NCBI GenBank assembly: GCA_023128035.1
Contig: JAGMES010000001.1
Span: 1 to 64,000 of the forward strand
Source of the DNA: Halanaerobiales bacterium
GTDB taxonomy: Bacteria > Bacillota_F > Halanaerobiia > DY22613
Length of the DNA: 64,000 nt
Direction: 5' to 3'
In this document: positions 9,525 to 21,100 of the stretch, one piece after another
Position numbering within the stretch: the stretch's first letter is position 1
Layout: every line of letters starts with the position of its first letter
The notes under the pieces: model-generated
The model's input: the letters and a program-made list of their open reading frames with translations, nothing else
The model's database searches: none
What the model was told of the DNA's origin: nothing
Program-made: the position numbers and the translations under genes

Positions 9525-12500
9525 TCAAAAGTCAAAGCCGACCTCGGTAAACTGTCCTGTTTCAAGTATCTCTAATTCTTCTACCAGTTTAATATCGTGT
9601 ATTTTTATTTCTGGTTCATCAACCACAATCTCAAGAATTTTCAGCAAATCTTTAGCAAATTGGTCTATAGTTTCTTTTTTAAATAATGATGTTCTATATT
9701 CAATTTCAAATTCTATCTTACCACCTAATTCAACACCATCCAAAGATAAATCAAAAATTGCTGTAGACTGTTCATGCTCATACATTTTTAATGTTAAACC
9801 ATCAAGTTCAATATCAGCAAATTCACCTTCACGCCTCTGATTATTTAAATTAAAGACCACATCAAATAGTGGGTTTCTACCAGGATCATGCACTAATTTT
9901 AAGTTATCTACTAACATTTCTAGAGGATAATCCTGATTTTCATATGCTTTAAGTGTATTCTCTTTAAGATCAGCTAAAAATTCACTAAAAGTTTTAGCTT
10001 TTATAGGATAGTTTCTTAAAGGCATAGTATTAACAAACATTCCAATTATGTTTTCTAAATCCGAATGATGTCTTCCAGTCATTGTTACACCAACAATTAC
10101 ATCTTCTTGATTTGCATATTTCCCTAATAAAACATTATACGCTGCTAAAATTAACATAAACATTGTTATCCCTTGTGCTTTTATTAATTCATTTAGCTTA
10201 CCAGTTAACTCTGGATCAACAGTAAACCTAATGCTATTTCCTTTGAAATCTAAAATTTTTGGTCTTGGATGATCTGTAGGCATGCTTAACTTTGGAATTT
10301 CCCCTGAAAATGTTTCTAACCAATATTCTTTTTGAGGCTTAATCTTATCTGAATTTAAAAGTTCATACTGCCAGGTAGCAAAATCACGATATTGTAGTTT
10401 AAGTTCAAGTAACTTTTCACCTTTATACAGAGCCAAAAACTCTCTAAACAAAATATTTTGAGATACACCATCAAATATTATGTGGTGTAAATCCATCATT
10501 AACAAATATTTGTCATCAACTTTTAATAAATTTACTCTAAATAAAGGAGCTTTACTTAAATCAAATGGTCTGACAAAGTTTTTATTCAAGTTTTCAATCT
10601 CTGCTTCTTTTGCTTCAAAATAATTGACAGTAAAATCTACTTCCTGGTTAACTTTTTGAATAATTTTTCCATCAGATAATTCAAAAGAAGTTCTTAAAGA
10701 TTCATGTCGTTTAATTAATTCCTTGACTGCATATTCTATCCTAATTTGATCTACATTTCCTCCAATGAACCAGAAGGTATTCAAATTATAAGCGATACTT
10801 TCCTTATCTAACTGGGTAACTAAGTATAAACGATTTTGAGATGTTGATACAGGATAAAATTCCTGGTCAGGTTGTTTAATAATCAAGTTCTGCTCATCTG
10901 ATTCTCCTAAAATTAATGTTCTTATCCTTTCAAACATTTCACTAACTGTTAAATTATCAAAGAATAACTTCATTGGAATAGTTACGTTTACAGCTTTTTT
11001 CAATTTACCAACAAATTGCATTACATCAATTGAATCTAATTCTAAATCGAGAATTTTATCCGTCAACTCTAATTCATCACCAACATATACATCTCTAAGC
11101 ATGGAATATAAACTTTCCTCTATTGATTGATCATCAATTATATACGTTGATTCTGCTTTCGATAAATTGTTCTTTCCTTTAATTTTGAAAAATGCGAAAG
11201 AAGCGAATAGTTTAGCGACCTTATCCGTCAGTTTATTGACTGAATAATTATCAAGATTATTATTTAAAATGGTAGCAAAAACGCTAATTCCTTCTGCATT
11301 TGTTAAATTACTAAGACCAGAAGAATATGAATGATCTTTAATGCCTGCACCCATTCCTACTTCTCCCCAACTACCCCAGTTAATCGCAATATATTTTTTG
11401 CCTAGTTGTCTTTGAAGAGCGCAAAATGAATCTAAGAAACTATTAGCAGAAGCATAGATTCCAAATCCAAATCCTCCAACCTGCGAGCTTAACGAAGAAC
11501 AGGTGATAAAGAAGTCTAAAAACTGATCTCTTAATAAATCTGCTAAAACTAAAGTTCCATATACTTTTGCAGCAAAAACATTTTCTGCATCATTTTTGGT
11601 TATAAAAGATATCAATGGTCTTTCACCCGGAAGACCGGCTGTATGAACTACTCCATCTATTTTCCCATAAGAAGCTTTAACTTTAGAAACTATCTCTTTC
11701 ATCTGTTGATAATCAGAAACATCTCCATACATCGTCTCTACAGTAGTTCCATTCGTTTGTAAATCTTTTATTATACCTAATTTATACTCTTGATCCGCAC
11801 GACTCTTTTCAGAAAGCGGTGTTCTATTTAACAATATTAAGTTTACCTTTTTAGCTGAAGCTAAATATTTAGATATCTCTAGTCCAATACCACCAGTTCC
11901 ACCAGTGATTAAATAAACACCACCATCTTTAATCACCAGATTATTTTCTAAGTTAGTTTCTACTGGACTTAAATACTGAATAAATCTTTTATCTTTACGG
12001 TAAGCAATCTCAAAAAGCTGATCAGAATCATATCTGATCTCATCTATAATCTGCTGACAAACCTCATCAAGGGTAGAACTATTAAAGTCTAAATCTATAC
12101 AATAAGAGTTATAATGATCTACTTCCTGATTAATAACTTTATTTAAAATCCAGATCATTCTCTTTTCTGGACATATCAGAGAATCATCTTCTAATACCCG
12201 ATGAGCATTTGTCGTAATATGATACAAGTTAAGATCTTTATATTTTTTAAGCAAAGCTTGAGTAAGATAAAGAATACTATAATACCCTTCATTTAAACTA
12301 TTTTCTACAGCATCCCTATGATTTAAATTAAAATGATACATCGGCTTATGACAGGTAGACAAATTGATAATACCATCTATCATTTGATCTGTTTTGTAAA
12401 TATCCTGAATAAGTTGTTCATAATTATTTAGTTCAACAATATTAATCTGATAGTTTAGGTCATCAATTTTTTGAAACTCTTCTCCTGAAGAGACCTGAAT

Positions 12501-14936
12501 AATTTTTACATCTTCTGATTTCAATTGATCTACTAGAAGTTTACTTAAACCCAATTGATCATTGAAGATAATCCAGATACCATCAAGAGCATTAATCTGG
12601 TCTCTTTTTAGTTCCTCTTCTGTCCAGATCAAATTATGTAAAAGATCAGGATCAGTCTCTTCAAAAAGCAAGTTTGTTTCTGAAGTTTGAGATACTAAAC
12701 CCATACCTTTACTTTCGATAGGCATAAAATAACCCTGAGTATCAAATACATATCCTGGCAAGCTGACACGTTTTACTTGATGATTTTCATATACTTTATT
12801 CCATTTTACTGTCATTCCATTTTGCATTAGTTTTGTAATTACTGCAAGTGATGATTCGTTCTGATTTTGAATCATCAAGGTTATCTTTTCTTTGTTATCC
12901 AAAACTTTTTTAAATAAATTACCTAGAGTTTGCTCTGGTGAAAATAGAATACATGTATTAACTCCTCTTTGAATAATAGTATCTAAAAAACTATTAAGTT
13001 TTTCTTCTGTAATCTCAATTTTTTTAAGAGTATAAGCTTTTAACTGTTTGATAGCATCTTCAAAGGAAATTTGGGCTGATGCCAGATTAGCGACAATACT
13101 ACCAATACCAAAACCTAATATAATTTTTGGCTTTATCGAATACTCGCCTAATAGTTTGATCCAGGCATATACTAAAAGAGCATACTTAATCTTTGGATCA
13201 TTTAAATCTCCATCATCATCAATATGTTGAATAAATTGCTCGGTGTATTTTTTGAATTCTAAATCTGATGAAAGCAGTTCTTCTAAATCTTCCATCATAA
13301 TATCCTCAATATCAGGTATCATCAAAGCTGTTGAAATTGCTTTTTTATCCTTATTTCTGAGTCGATAATACAGATATTCGGTCTCTTCATCCTTAGGATT
13401 CTCAGATTCAAAGGAATTTAGCTTGTTTATAAGATTTTCTGTGCTATCAGCAATAGTGACAAACTTATACTTAAGATCTCTTCTACCTAAGTTAAGTGTA
13501 AAAGCTATATCATTGATTGCTAAATCTTTATGATCGCTTAAATATGTACTTAATCTTTTAATCATCAACTCTAATGACTTCTCTGTTCTAGCTGATAAAG
13601 CCACAATGTTCTTATAATCTGGAGTAGAATTTTCTACAACTGGCGACTCTTCTAAAATTATATGAGAGTTTGTTCCCGTGATCCCTAATGATGTTACTCC
13701 AGCTCTACGTATAGTCGAGGTATGCCAATCAGCAAAATTATCATTAACATATACCGGCGAATTTAGAAAATCAATTAATGGATTTGGAGCTTTAAAATTG
13801 ATAGATGGTAATAATTTTTTATTTTTCAGGGCCAGCACCGTTTTTATAACCCCAGCCAAACCAGCCGCCCCATCTAAGTGCCCAATATTTGTCTTAACAG
13901 CACTAAGAGCAACAGAATGCTTAGGATAACCAAGCTTATCTAAAGCCTGGCTAATCCCTGCAACTTCAATCGGATCACCAATCTTAGTACCCGTTCCGTG
14001 GGTTTCGATATATGATATTGACAGTGGATCAATCTCTGCATTCTCTATTGCTTGTAAAATTACTTCTTCCTGTCCTTCTTCACTTGGTGAACTCATACCA
14101 TTAGAACGATTACCATCACTGTTTATCGCACTTCCCTTAATAATCGCATGAATATTGTCACCATCTTTTAAGGCTTTGTGGAGAGGCTTTAAAAGCAAAG
14201 CCCCTCCACCTTCTCCACCAACTGTTCCATCTGCATCCTTATCAAAGGTTTTAACCTTTTGAGTCATTGATAATATTGGGGTAGAACCAATAGAACTCTC
14301 ATCCCCAGGTAATAAACCCAGTTTAACACCACCGACAACTGCCAGCTCAGATTCACCAAACTTCAAACTATGCTTGGCATTGTTCAGTGCCACTAAACCT
14401 GAAGAGCAGGCTGTTCCAATGGTAATTGCTGGCCCGGTAAAATTATACGTATAGGCTACACGACCAGCCCCAACAGAATGATTACTATTTTGAAATGCCA
14501 TTGGAGATAAAGCACTAAAGTTTTTAGTATATTGATTTTCATTTTGGGAAACAAATACCCCTATGTTCTTCCCATCTAAATTTACTGGGTTGTATCCCGC
14601 ATCCAAAATTGCCTCCTCAACCAACTCTAAAAGCAATCTCTGTTGAGGGTCGATAAATTTACTCTCTTCACGACTTATAGAAAATATTTCCGGTTCAAAA
14701 TAGCTAATTCGATCTAAATATCCTGATCTTGCATAGTTAACCTCTGGAATATCTCCGAGTATATTCTTAAGCTCTTCAATTCTACTAGCTGGTAGATCTC
14801 TAATTGAATCTTTACCGTTTTTTAGGTTGTCCCAAAATTCTTCTAAATCATCTGCTTCAGGAAAGCGTCCAGCCATACCTATAATAGCAATATCATCCTC
14901 TTTATATAATCTGTTCTCCTCTGGCTTTTCTCTCAT
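9525..14936 (-). CDS. hybrid PKS-NRPS protein: KS-(degenerate AT)-KR-ACP-C
   Basis: This protein of about 1,800 residues carries one polyketide module and a C domain. The ketosynthase has its Cys in GTACSSG (near residue 175) and both His residues in ETHGTGT (near 314) and NIGH (near 350). An acyltransferase-like stretch follows, but the serine motif GHSxG reads GFGIG (near 612) and the domain is short, so malonyl loading in trans is expected. The usual post-AT linker (VSLPGYVFDTQGYF) remains. The ketoreductase has GGTGGIG (near 1010) and catalytic Ser/Tyr/Asn in CSSLSS and YASAN, so the keto group should become hydroxyl. No DH or ER was seen. The ACP serine sits in LELDSID (near 1300). A full C domain (HHIIFDG near 1482) ends the protein with a FTEVGFDF tail. 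I choose ATG 14936, which has AGGTGAG upstream, over GTG 14945. Confidence 0.92.
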   Translation of the reverse strand: MREKPEENRLYKEDDIAIIGMAGRFPEADDLEEFWDNLKNGKDSIRDLPASRIEELKNILGDIPEVNYARSGYLDRISYFEPEIFSISREESKFIDPQQRLLLELVEEAILDAGYNPVNLDGKNIGVFVSQNENQYTKNFSALSPMAFQNSNHSVGAGRVAYTYNFTGPAITIGTACSSGLVALNNAKHSLKFGESELAVVGGVKLGLLPGDESSIGSTPILSMTQKVKTFDKDADGTVGGEGGGALLLKPLHKALKDGDNIHAIIKGSAINSDGNRSNGMSSPSEEGQEEVILQAIENAEIDPLSISYIETHGTGTKIGDPIEVAGISQALDKLGYPKHSVALSAVKTNIGHLDGAAGLAGVIKTVLALKNKKLLPSINFKAPNPLIDFLNSPVYVNDNFADWHTSTIRRAGVTSLGITGTNSHIILEESPVVENSTPDYKNIVALSARTEKSLELMIKRLSTYLSDHKDLAINDIAFTLNLGRRDLKYKFVTIADSTENLINKLNSFESENPKDEETEYLYYRLRNKDKKAISTALMIPDIEDIMMEDLEELLSSDLEFKKYTEQFIQHIDDDGDLNDPKIKYALLVYAWIKLLGEYSIKPKIILGFGIGSIVANLASAQISFEDAIKQLKAYTLKKIEITEEKLNSFLDTIIQRGVNTCILFSPEQTLGNLFKKVLDNKEKITLMIQNQNESSLAVITKLMQNGMTVKWNKVYENHQVKRVSLPGYVFDTQGYFMPIESKGMGLVSQTSETNLLFEETDPDLLHNLIWTEEELKRDQINALDGIWIIFNDQLGLSKLLVDQLKSEDVKIIQVSSGEEFQKIDDLNYQINIVELNNYEQLIQDIYKTDQMIDGIINLSTCHKPMYHFNLNHRDAVENSLNEGYYSILYLTQALLKKYKDLNLYHITTNAHRVLEDDSLICPEKRMIWILNKVINQEVDHYNSYCIDLDFNSSTLDEVCQQIIDEIRYDSDQLFEIAYRKDKRFIQYLSPVETNLENNLVIKDGGVYLITGGTGGIGLEISKYLASAKKVNLILLNRTPLSEKSRADQEYKLGIIKDLQTNGTTVETMYGDVSDYQQMKEIVSKVKASYGKIDGVVHTAGLPGERPLISFITKNDAENVFAAKVYGTLVLADLLRDQFLDFFITCSSLSSQVGGFGFGIYASANSFLDSFCALQRQLGKKYIAINWGSWGEVGMGAGIKDHSYSSGLSNLTNAEGISVFATILNNNLDNYSVNKLTDKVAKLFASFAFFKIKGKNNLSKAESTYIIDDQSIEESLYSMLRDVYVGDELELTDKILDLELDSIDVMQFVGKLKKAVNVTIPMKLFFDNLTVSEMFERIRTLILGESDEQNLIIKQPDQEFYPVSTSQNRLYLVTQLDKESIAYNLNTFWFIGGNVDQIRIEYAVKELIKRHESLRTSFELSDGKIIQKVNQEVDFTVNYFEAKEAEIENLNKNFVRPFDLSKAPLFRVNLLKVDDKYLLMMDLHHIIFDGVSQNILFREFLALYKGEKLLELKLQYRDFATWQYELLNSDKIKPQKEYWLETFSGEIPKLSMPTDHPRPKILDFKGNSIRFTVDPELTGKLNELIKAQGITMFMLILAAYNVLLGKYANQEDVIVGVTMTGRHHSDLENIIGMFVNTMPLRNYPIKAKTFSEFLADLKENTLKAYENQDYPLEMLVDNLKLVHDPGRNPLFDVVFNLNNQRREGEFADIELDGLTLKMYEHEQSTAIFDLSLDGVELGGKIEFEIEYRTSLFKKETIDQFAKDLLKILEIVVDEPEIKIHDIKLVEELEILETGQFTEVGFDF

Positions 14937-14962
14937 TTTACTCACCTCTCCCTAGATAGTGT

Positions 14963-17900
14963 CTATTCAAATGTTAGAACCAGTGGTTGTTCTGTATCTA
15001 ATTCATTGTTATCTTCTTTATTATCCTCATCCAATACCTCAGCCAATTTACTGATAGTATTATATTTAAATAAATCTGTAACTTTCATCTCTACATCAAA
15101 TTCTCGTTTAATACTATCAGATAAGCCGATTACCTTTAATGAATCCCCACCGATCTCAAAGAACTTGTCGTTTATGCCAATTCTCTCAATACCTAAAACC
15201 TGACTCCAAATCTTTGCAACTCTTTTTTGAACTTCAGTCTCTGGAGCTACATACTCAGTTCCAGTATCCATTCTTCCATCAGGTTCTGGTAAAGCTTTAC
15301 GATCTACTTTTCCATTTGGTGTTAAAGGAATTTCTGATAGTTGAACAAAATATGTTGGGATCATATAAACAGGTAACTTACTTGCCAGATATTCTCTTAG
15401 CTCTACTATTGCTAGTTCTTCATCAGTTTCAATATATGCACATAAATATGTGTTACCAGATTGATCTTCTCTAGCTATCACCACAACTTCTTCTATATCT
15501 GCATATGTTAATAATTGTTTTTCTATCTCACCTGGTTCAATCCGATATCCCCTGATTTTGACTTGATGATCTATTCTTCCTAAAAACTCTATACTGCCAT
15601 CTGGAAGCCATCTAGCCATATCTCCAGAACGATAAATTCTCAGATTCTCTTCTCTAAATACGTTTATAAATGGATTGGATATAAATTTTTCATCTGTTAG
15701 CTCTGGTCTATTGAGATATCCTTTAGCAAGTCCTACACCTGAGATACATAACTCACCTGGAACACCTATTGCAACCGGTTGTCCCTTTGTATCAAGGATA
15801 TAAATTTGAGTGTTAAAGATCGGCTTGCCAATCGGAATTGATGAATAGCCCTCCATATCACCAACACATTTGAAAGCAGTTGCACAAATTGTACTTTCTG
15901 TTGGCCCATATGCATTAATATACTCAACACGCTCTTTCCATTTATTAACCAAATCAAAATTAGTTTTTGAACCTGCAGTGACCAATTTACGTAAAGTAGT
16001 TATCTTTTCTGGATCTAAGTTATTTAAATAAGTTGGTGGTAAAGTGACTACAGTGATACGATTCTGATTCATAAACTCTGTGAAATTATCGTAACTATTT
16101 ATCACATCTTGATCAACCAGATATAACGTAGCTCCAGTTAATAATGCCATATAAGTTTCCCAGACCGATGCATCAAATGAACATGATGCAAACTGTAAAA
16201 TCCGATCCGTGTTTTTGACACCAAGATCATTTTGGAAATATGTTGCCAGATTAACAATACCAGTATGTTCCAACAAAACTCCTTTAGGCTTACCTGTAGA
16301 ACCAGATGTATAGATCATGTACGCCAGATCAACTGGTTGGCTATTCAATTCTACATTTTCTGTGCTTTCTTTAAGTATAGCCTCATCATCAAAGAGAACA
16401 ACCTTTCCAGCAAACTTAAATTTATCTTTTAAATGACTTTGTGTCAACAATATCTGAGCATTGCTATCTGTTATCATATAGCTAACTCTTTCCTCTGGAT
16501 AGCCTGGATCAATTGGCAGATATGCTCCTCCAGCCTTTAAAACTGCTAGATAACCTACAACCATTTCAATAGAACGCTCAGCAATGATGGCCACAAAAGT
16601 ACCCTGGCTTACTCCTTGCGTTATTAATACTTTAGCAAGTTGATTGGCCCTTCCATTCAATTCTTGATAGCTTAATGATTTGTCTTTGTAAACTACTGCC
16701 GCTTTATCTGGCCTGTTAATTGCATGTTCTTCAAAGAGCTTATGTATTGTCTTTTCTACAGGAAAATCTTCTTTTGTTTGATTAAAATCAATGATTATCT
16801 TTTGCTGATCTTCAAAAGAGAGCATCTCAATATCAGATATTTTTGCTTCCATTCTCTGCTTAACAATATTCTTAAGGATATTTACATAATGTTTGCTTAT
16901 TCGTTCAATCGTCTCTTTTTTAAACAGGCTCGTTCTATAACCGAAGTTTACATTTAACCCATTAATAGACTCAGTAACAACCATGTTAAGGTCAAACTTA
17001 ACTGCTTTACTCTCAAAATCATAACGAGTTAATTTAAGATCACCTGCTGATATTTGAGCTTCATTCGCATTCTGCAGAACAAACATCACATCAAATAAAG
17101 GATTACGACCTTCTTCCCTTGCTACATTAAGTTTTTCGACTAACATTTCAAACTGGTAATCCTGATTATCATAAGCACTTAAGGCATGATCTCTTACCTC
17201 TGCTAAGAATTGTTCAAAAGTTTTATCTGCTGTTGGATAATTTCGTAAAACCAGAGTATTAACAAACATACCGATAACTTTATCTAAATCAGCATGATTT
17301 CTGCAAGCAATTGGAGTTCCAACAGTAATATTACTTTGACCTGAATATTTAGCCAGCAATACATTCAATGAAGCTAATAAAATCATAAATAGAGTTGCAT
17401 TATTTGCTTCTGCTAATTCTTTAATCTGATCTGTTAACTCACTATCCACGTTAAAGTTAATATAGTCTCCTGCGAAGTTCAGTACCTGAGGTCGCTGATA
17501 ATCCAATGGCAATTCAAGAGAAGTCAATTCACCTTTAAAAGTATTCAACCAATATTCTTCTTGCATTTTGAAGCTTTCTGAATTAAATAATTCATTCTGC
17601 CATACCGCGAAATCTTTATAATGTATTTTGAGCTCAGTTAGTTCTTCACCCATATACAATTGGTTAAATTCTTTAATAAAGATATCTAAGGAAACACCAT
17701 CAGATATAATATGATGCATATCTATAACGAATAGATATCTATTTTCATACTCCTCATACTTAATCAAAGCTGCTCTCATTAATTGTGCTATAGTCAAATC
17801 AAAAGGTCTAACAAAATTCTGAACTACCTCTTTTGCTTCATTTTCTTTTGCAGTAAATTGAGTTAGCTCAAAATTAACCTCTGAATGAACTATTTGAACT

Positions 17901-18149
17901 GGCTGACCATTCTTAAAGTGGAAAGATGTACGCAAAGATTCATGTCTTTGAACTATATTTCTTAAAACATTTTCTAAACGTTCTATCTCCAGGTTTCCTT
18001 CCATGATCATAGCCATTGGCATATTGTAACCTATACCATCTTCAGCTAACTTGTACAAAGCATACATTCTTTTCTGTGCTGAAGATACTGGATACTGCCC
18101 GTCAGCGTACTCTACTGATTTAATCTCTGAGTATAGTTTCTTAGTAGCC
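14963..18149 (-). other. module 9: C-A-PCP, predicted Phe, then C-terminal tail
   Basis: Pocket residues D-A-W-T-V-A-A-I-C fit Phe. The PCP differs from the others (GGDSLKVIGL), as often seen for carriers that donate to an E or KS domain. An acidic tail follows. Confidence 0.7.
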
Positions 18150-21100
18150 TTTGATGTCAGATATATTGCAAGTTCTTTGATTGTTTGAGTTTCGAAAATT
18201 ACCCGTAGCGGAAGTTCTACATCGAATTCTTTATTCACTTTAGTAGCTAGTGACATGGCTTTTATAGAATGTCCACCAAGTTCAAAGAAATTATCGATGA
18301 TCCCTACCCTTTCTATACCTAAAATCTCAGACCATATCTCAGCTAATCTTTCTTCTGTTTCATTCTCAGGTGCTACGTATTCTGTCTCAACAGTTGAGCT
18401 TAGATCAGGTTCAGGAAGCGCTCTGCGATTCACTTTACCATTCGAAGTCAATGGTATCTTATCTAACTTGACAAAGTAAGCTGGTATCATATAGTCAGGT
18501 AAGCTACCTTGGAGATGTACTTTAAGTTCAGATACAGCTATTTCTTCATTTTCTACTATATATGCAACCAGATATTTGTTATCTAATACATCCTTCTGAA
18601 CTACTACAACTACATCTGTAATTGCAGAATGCTGTCCTAAGCATTCCTCTATCTCACCTAACTCGATTCTAAATCCTCTTAGCTTAACCTGTTGGTCAAT
18701 TCTACCAATAAATTCAATATTTCCATCAGCTAGCATCCTGACTAGGTCTCCAGTCTTATACAATCTTTTCTCTGGATTAAACGGATTTTTAATGAATTTA
18801 GCATCTGTTAACTCTTGATTATGTAAGTAACCCCTGGCTAATCCCTCACCTGAGATACATAATTCACCTGGCACTCCAATCGGCTGAAGCTGATTGTGCT
18901 TATCCAATACGTAAATTTCAGTATTGGCAAGTGGAGAACCAATTGATATCGTTTTAGCTTTACTATCTATTTGGTTAATAGGATAATAGGTTGCATAAAC
19001 CGTACTCTCTGTTGGACCATAAACATGAATAATCCGATCTTTACCTAAATAATTCAGTGCTTTTTTAGCATGGTCTACTGATACTCTTTCACCACCAAAG
19101 AGAATCTTTCTGACACCAGCCAGATAATCAATTTTTGTCTCGACAAGTATGTTGAAGAGAGCAGTTGTAATAAAGAATATAGTAATATTCTTATCTTTAA
19201 TCAGTTCTGCCAATCTATCAAGATTCATCGCCGTATCTTTATTTATCAATACTAACTCTGCGCCATTTAATAAAGCTCCATATATATCAAATACTGAACC
19301 ATCAAAAGCATAATTAGATAATTGTAATACCTTGTCTTTATCAGTGATTTCAATATAGTTGGTATTTAAAACAACCCTGCTGACATTTACATGCATTGTC
19401 AGATTTCCTTTAGGTTTTCCTGTAGTACCAGAAGTATAAATCACATAGATTAAGTTGTCAGATCTATTGATCACTTCTAGATTCGAATCATCACCTACAA
19501 AATCAAATCTATCCATATCAATGACTGTTCCGTTAAAATCAACTTTATTAGCTATATGAGATTGTGTTAATAAAATCTTTGTACCACTATCTGTTAGCAA
19601 ATAATTAATTCTGTCTGTCGGATATTCTGGGTCTATTGGCAGATAAGCCCCACCCGCTTTTAAGATACCAAGAATACCTATAATCGTTTTCGTTCCAATA
19701 GAGCGTTCAACCATTAAACCTACTATACAATCCGGGCCAACCCCCATCACACGTAACTTTCTTGCCAGCTGATTAGCCTTTGCATTTAATTCACGATAGG
19801 TCATAGTTTCATCTTCATAGATAAGTGCTATATTATTTGGATTATTTTTTACTTGTTCTTCAAATAGTTCATTGATCGTTTTTTCCTTCGGATAATCTGT
19901 TTTTGTATTATTAAAATCATACAACTGTTGATATTTCTCTTCTTCACTCTGCATAATGATATCCGAGAGAATAATCTTTGGCTCTTTAGTTATTTCCTCA
20001 AGTATTCTGACATAATATCTAGAAAATCTTTCAATAGTTTCTCTGGCAAATAGTATAGTACTATACTCTAAACTAAAGTTAATTTTACTATTTGACTCTG
20101 ATCCTGCTAATGTTAGATCAAATTTTGCTGTATTATTCTCTACTTCATATGGTATAAATCTTAATTCATCAATTTCAAATGATGACCTATCTTCATTTTG
20201 AAGAGTAAACATCACATCAAATAATGGATTCCTACTTAAATCCCTATCCAATTTCAGTTTATCAACCAACATCTCAAATTGATAATCCTGATTCTCATAT
20301 GCTTTTAATGCTCCTTCTTTTACCTCTTCTAAGAACTGAACAAAAGATTTATCAAAAGCAGGATAATTTCTCATTACTAATGTGTTGACAAACATACCAA
20401 CTATGTTTTTCAAATCAGAATGAGATCTACCAGCTATTGGGGATCCAACAATAATATCTTCCTGACCTGAGTATTTTGCTAACAGTATATTGTAAGCTGC
20501 CAATAATACCATATTAAGAGTAGCACCATTATTATTAGCTAACTGGTTAAGTTTAACTGTAAGTTCTGTATCTATCTCAAATCGAATCCGATCTCCTTCA
20601 AAACTTCTCTTAGCAGGACGTTGATAATCTGTAGGCAGATCCAATACTGGAATTTCACTCTTATCTGCAAAGATATTTAACCAATATTCTTCCTGTTCTT
20701 TTATCTTTTTAGAGTGGAATAATTGATTTTGCCACTCAGCAAAGTTTTTATACTGAATTCTCAACTCAGGTAATTCATTTCCTGCATATAGGTTCTGAAG
20801 ATCATTTATTAAAATATTCATTGAAACTCCATCTGAGATAATATGATGCATATCAAAGATCATTAAATACCTCTCATTGACTTTAGCAAAGCCAACTCTT
20901 AGTAATGGAGCCTGACTTAAATCAAAAGGTTTAACAAATTCAGATACGAGCGTGCGCATAACATCTTCCATCTCTGCTTGATTGCAATTCTTCTCTGCAA
21001 TATAGGCGACATTAAACTCTACATTCTGATGAATTACTTGAATAGGTTCCTCTTCAACTACCATAAAAGATGTTCTTAAAGCTTCATGTCTTTGGATCAA

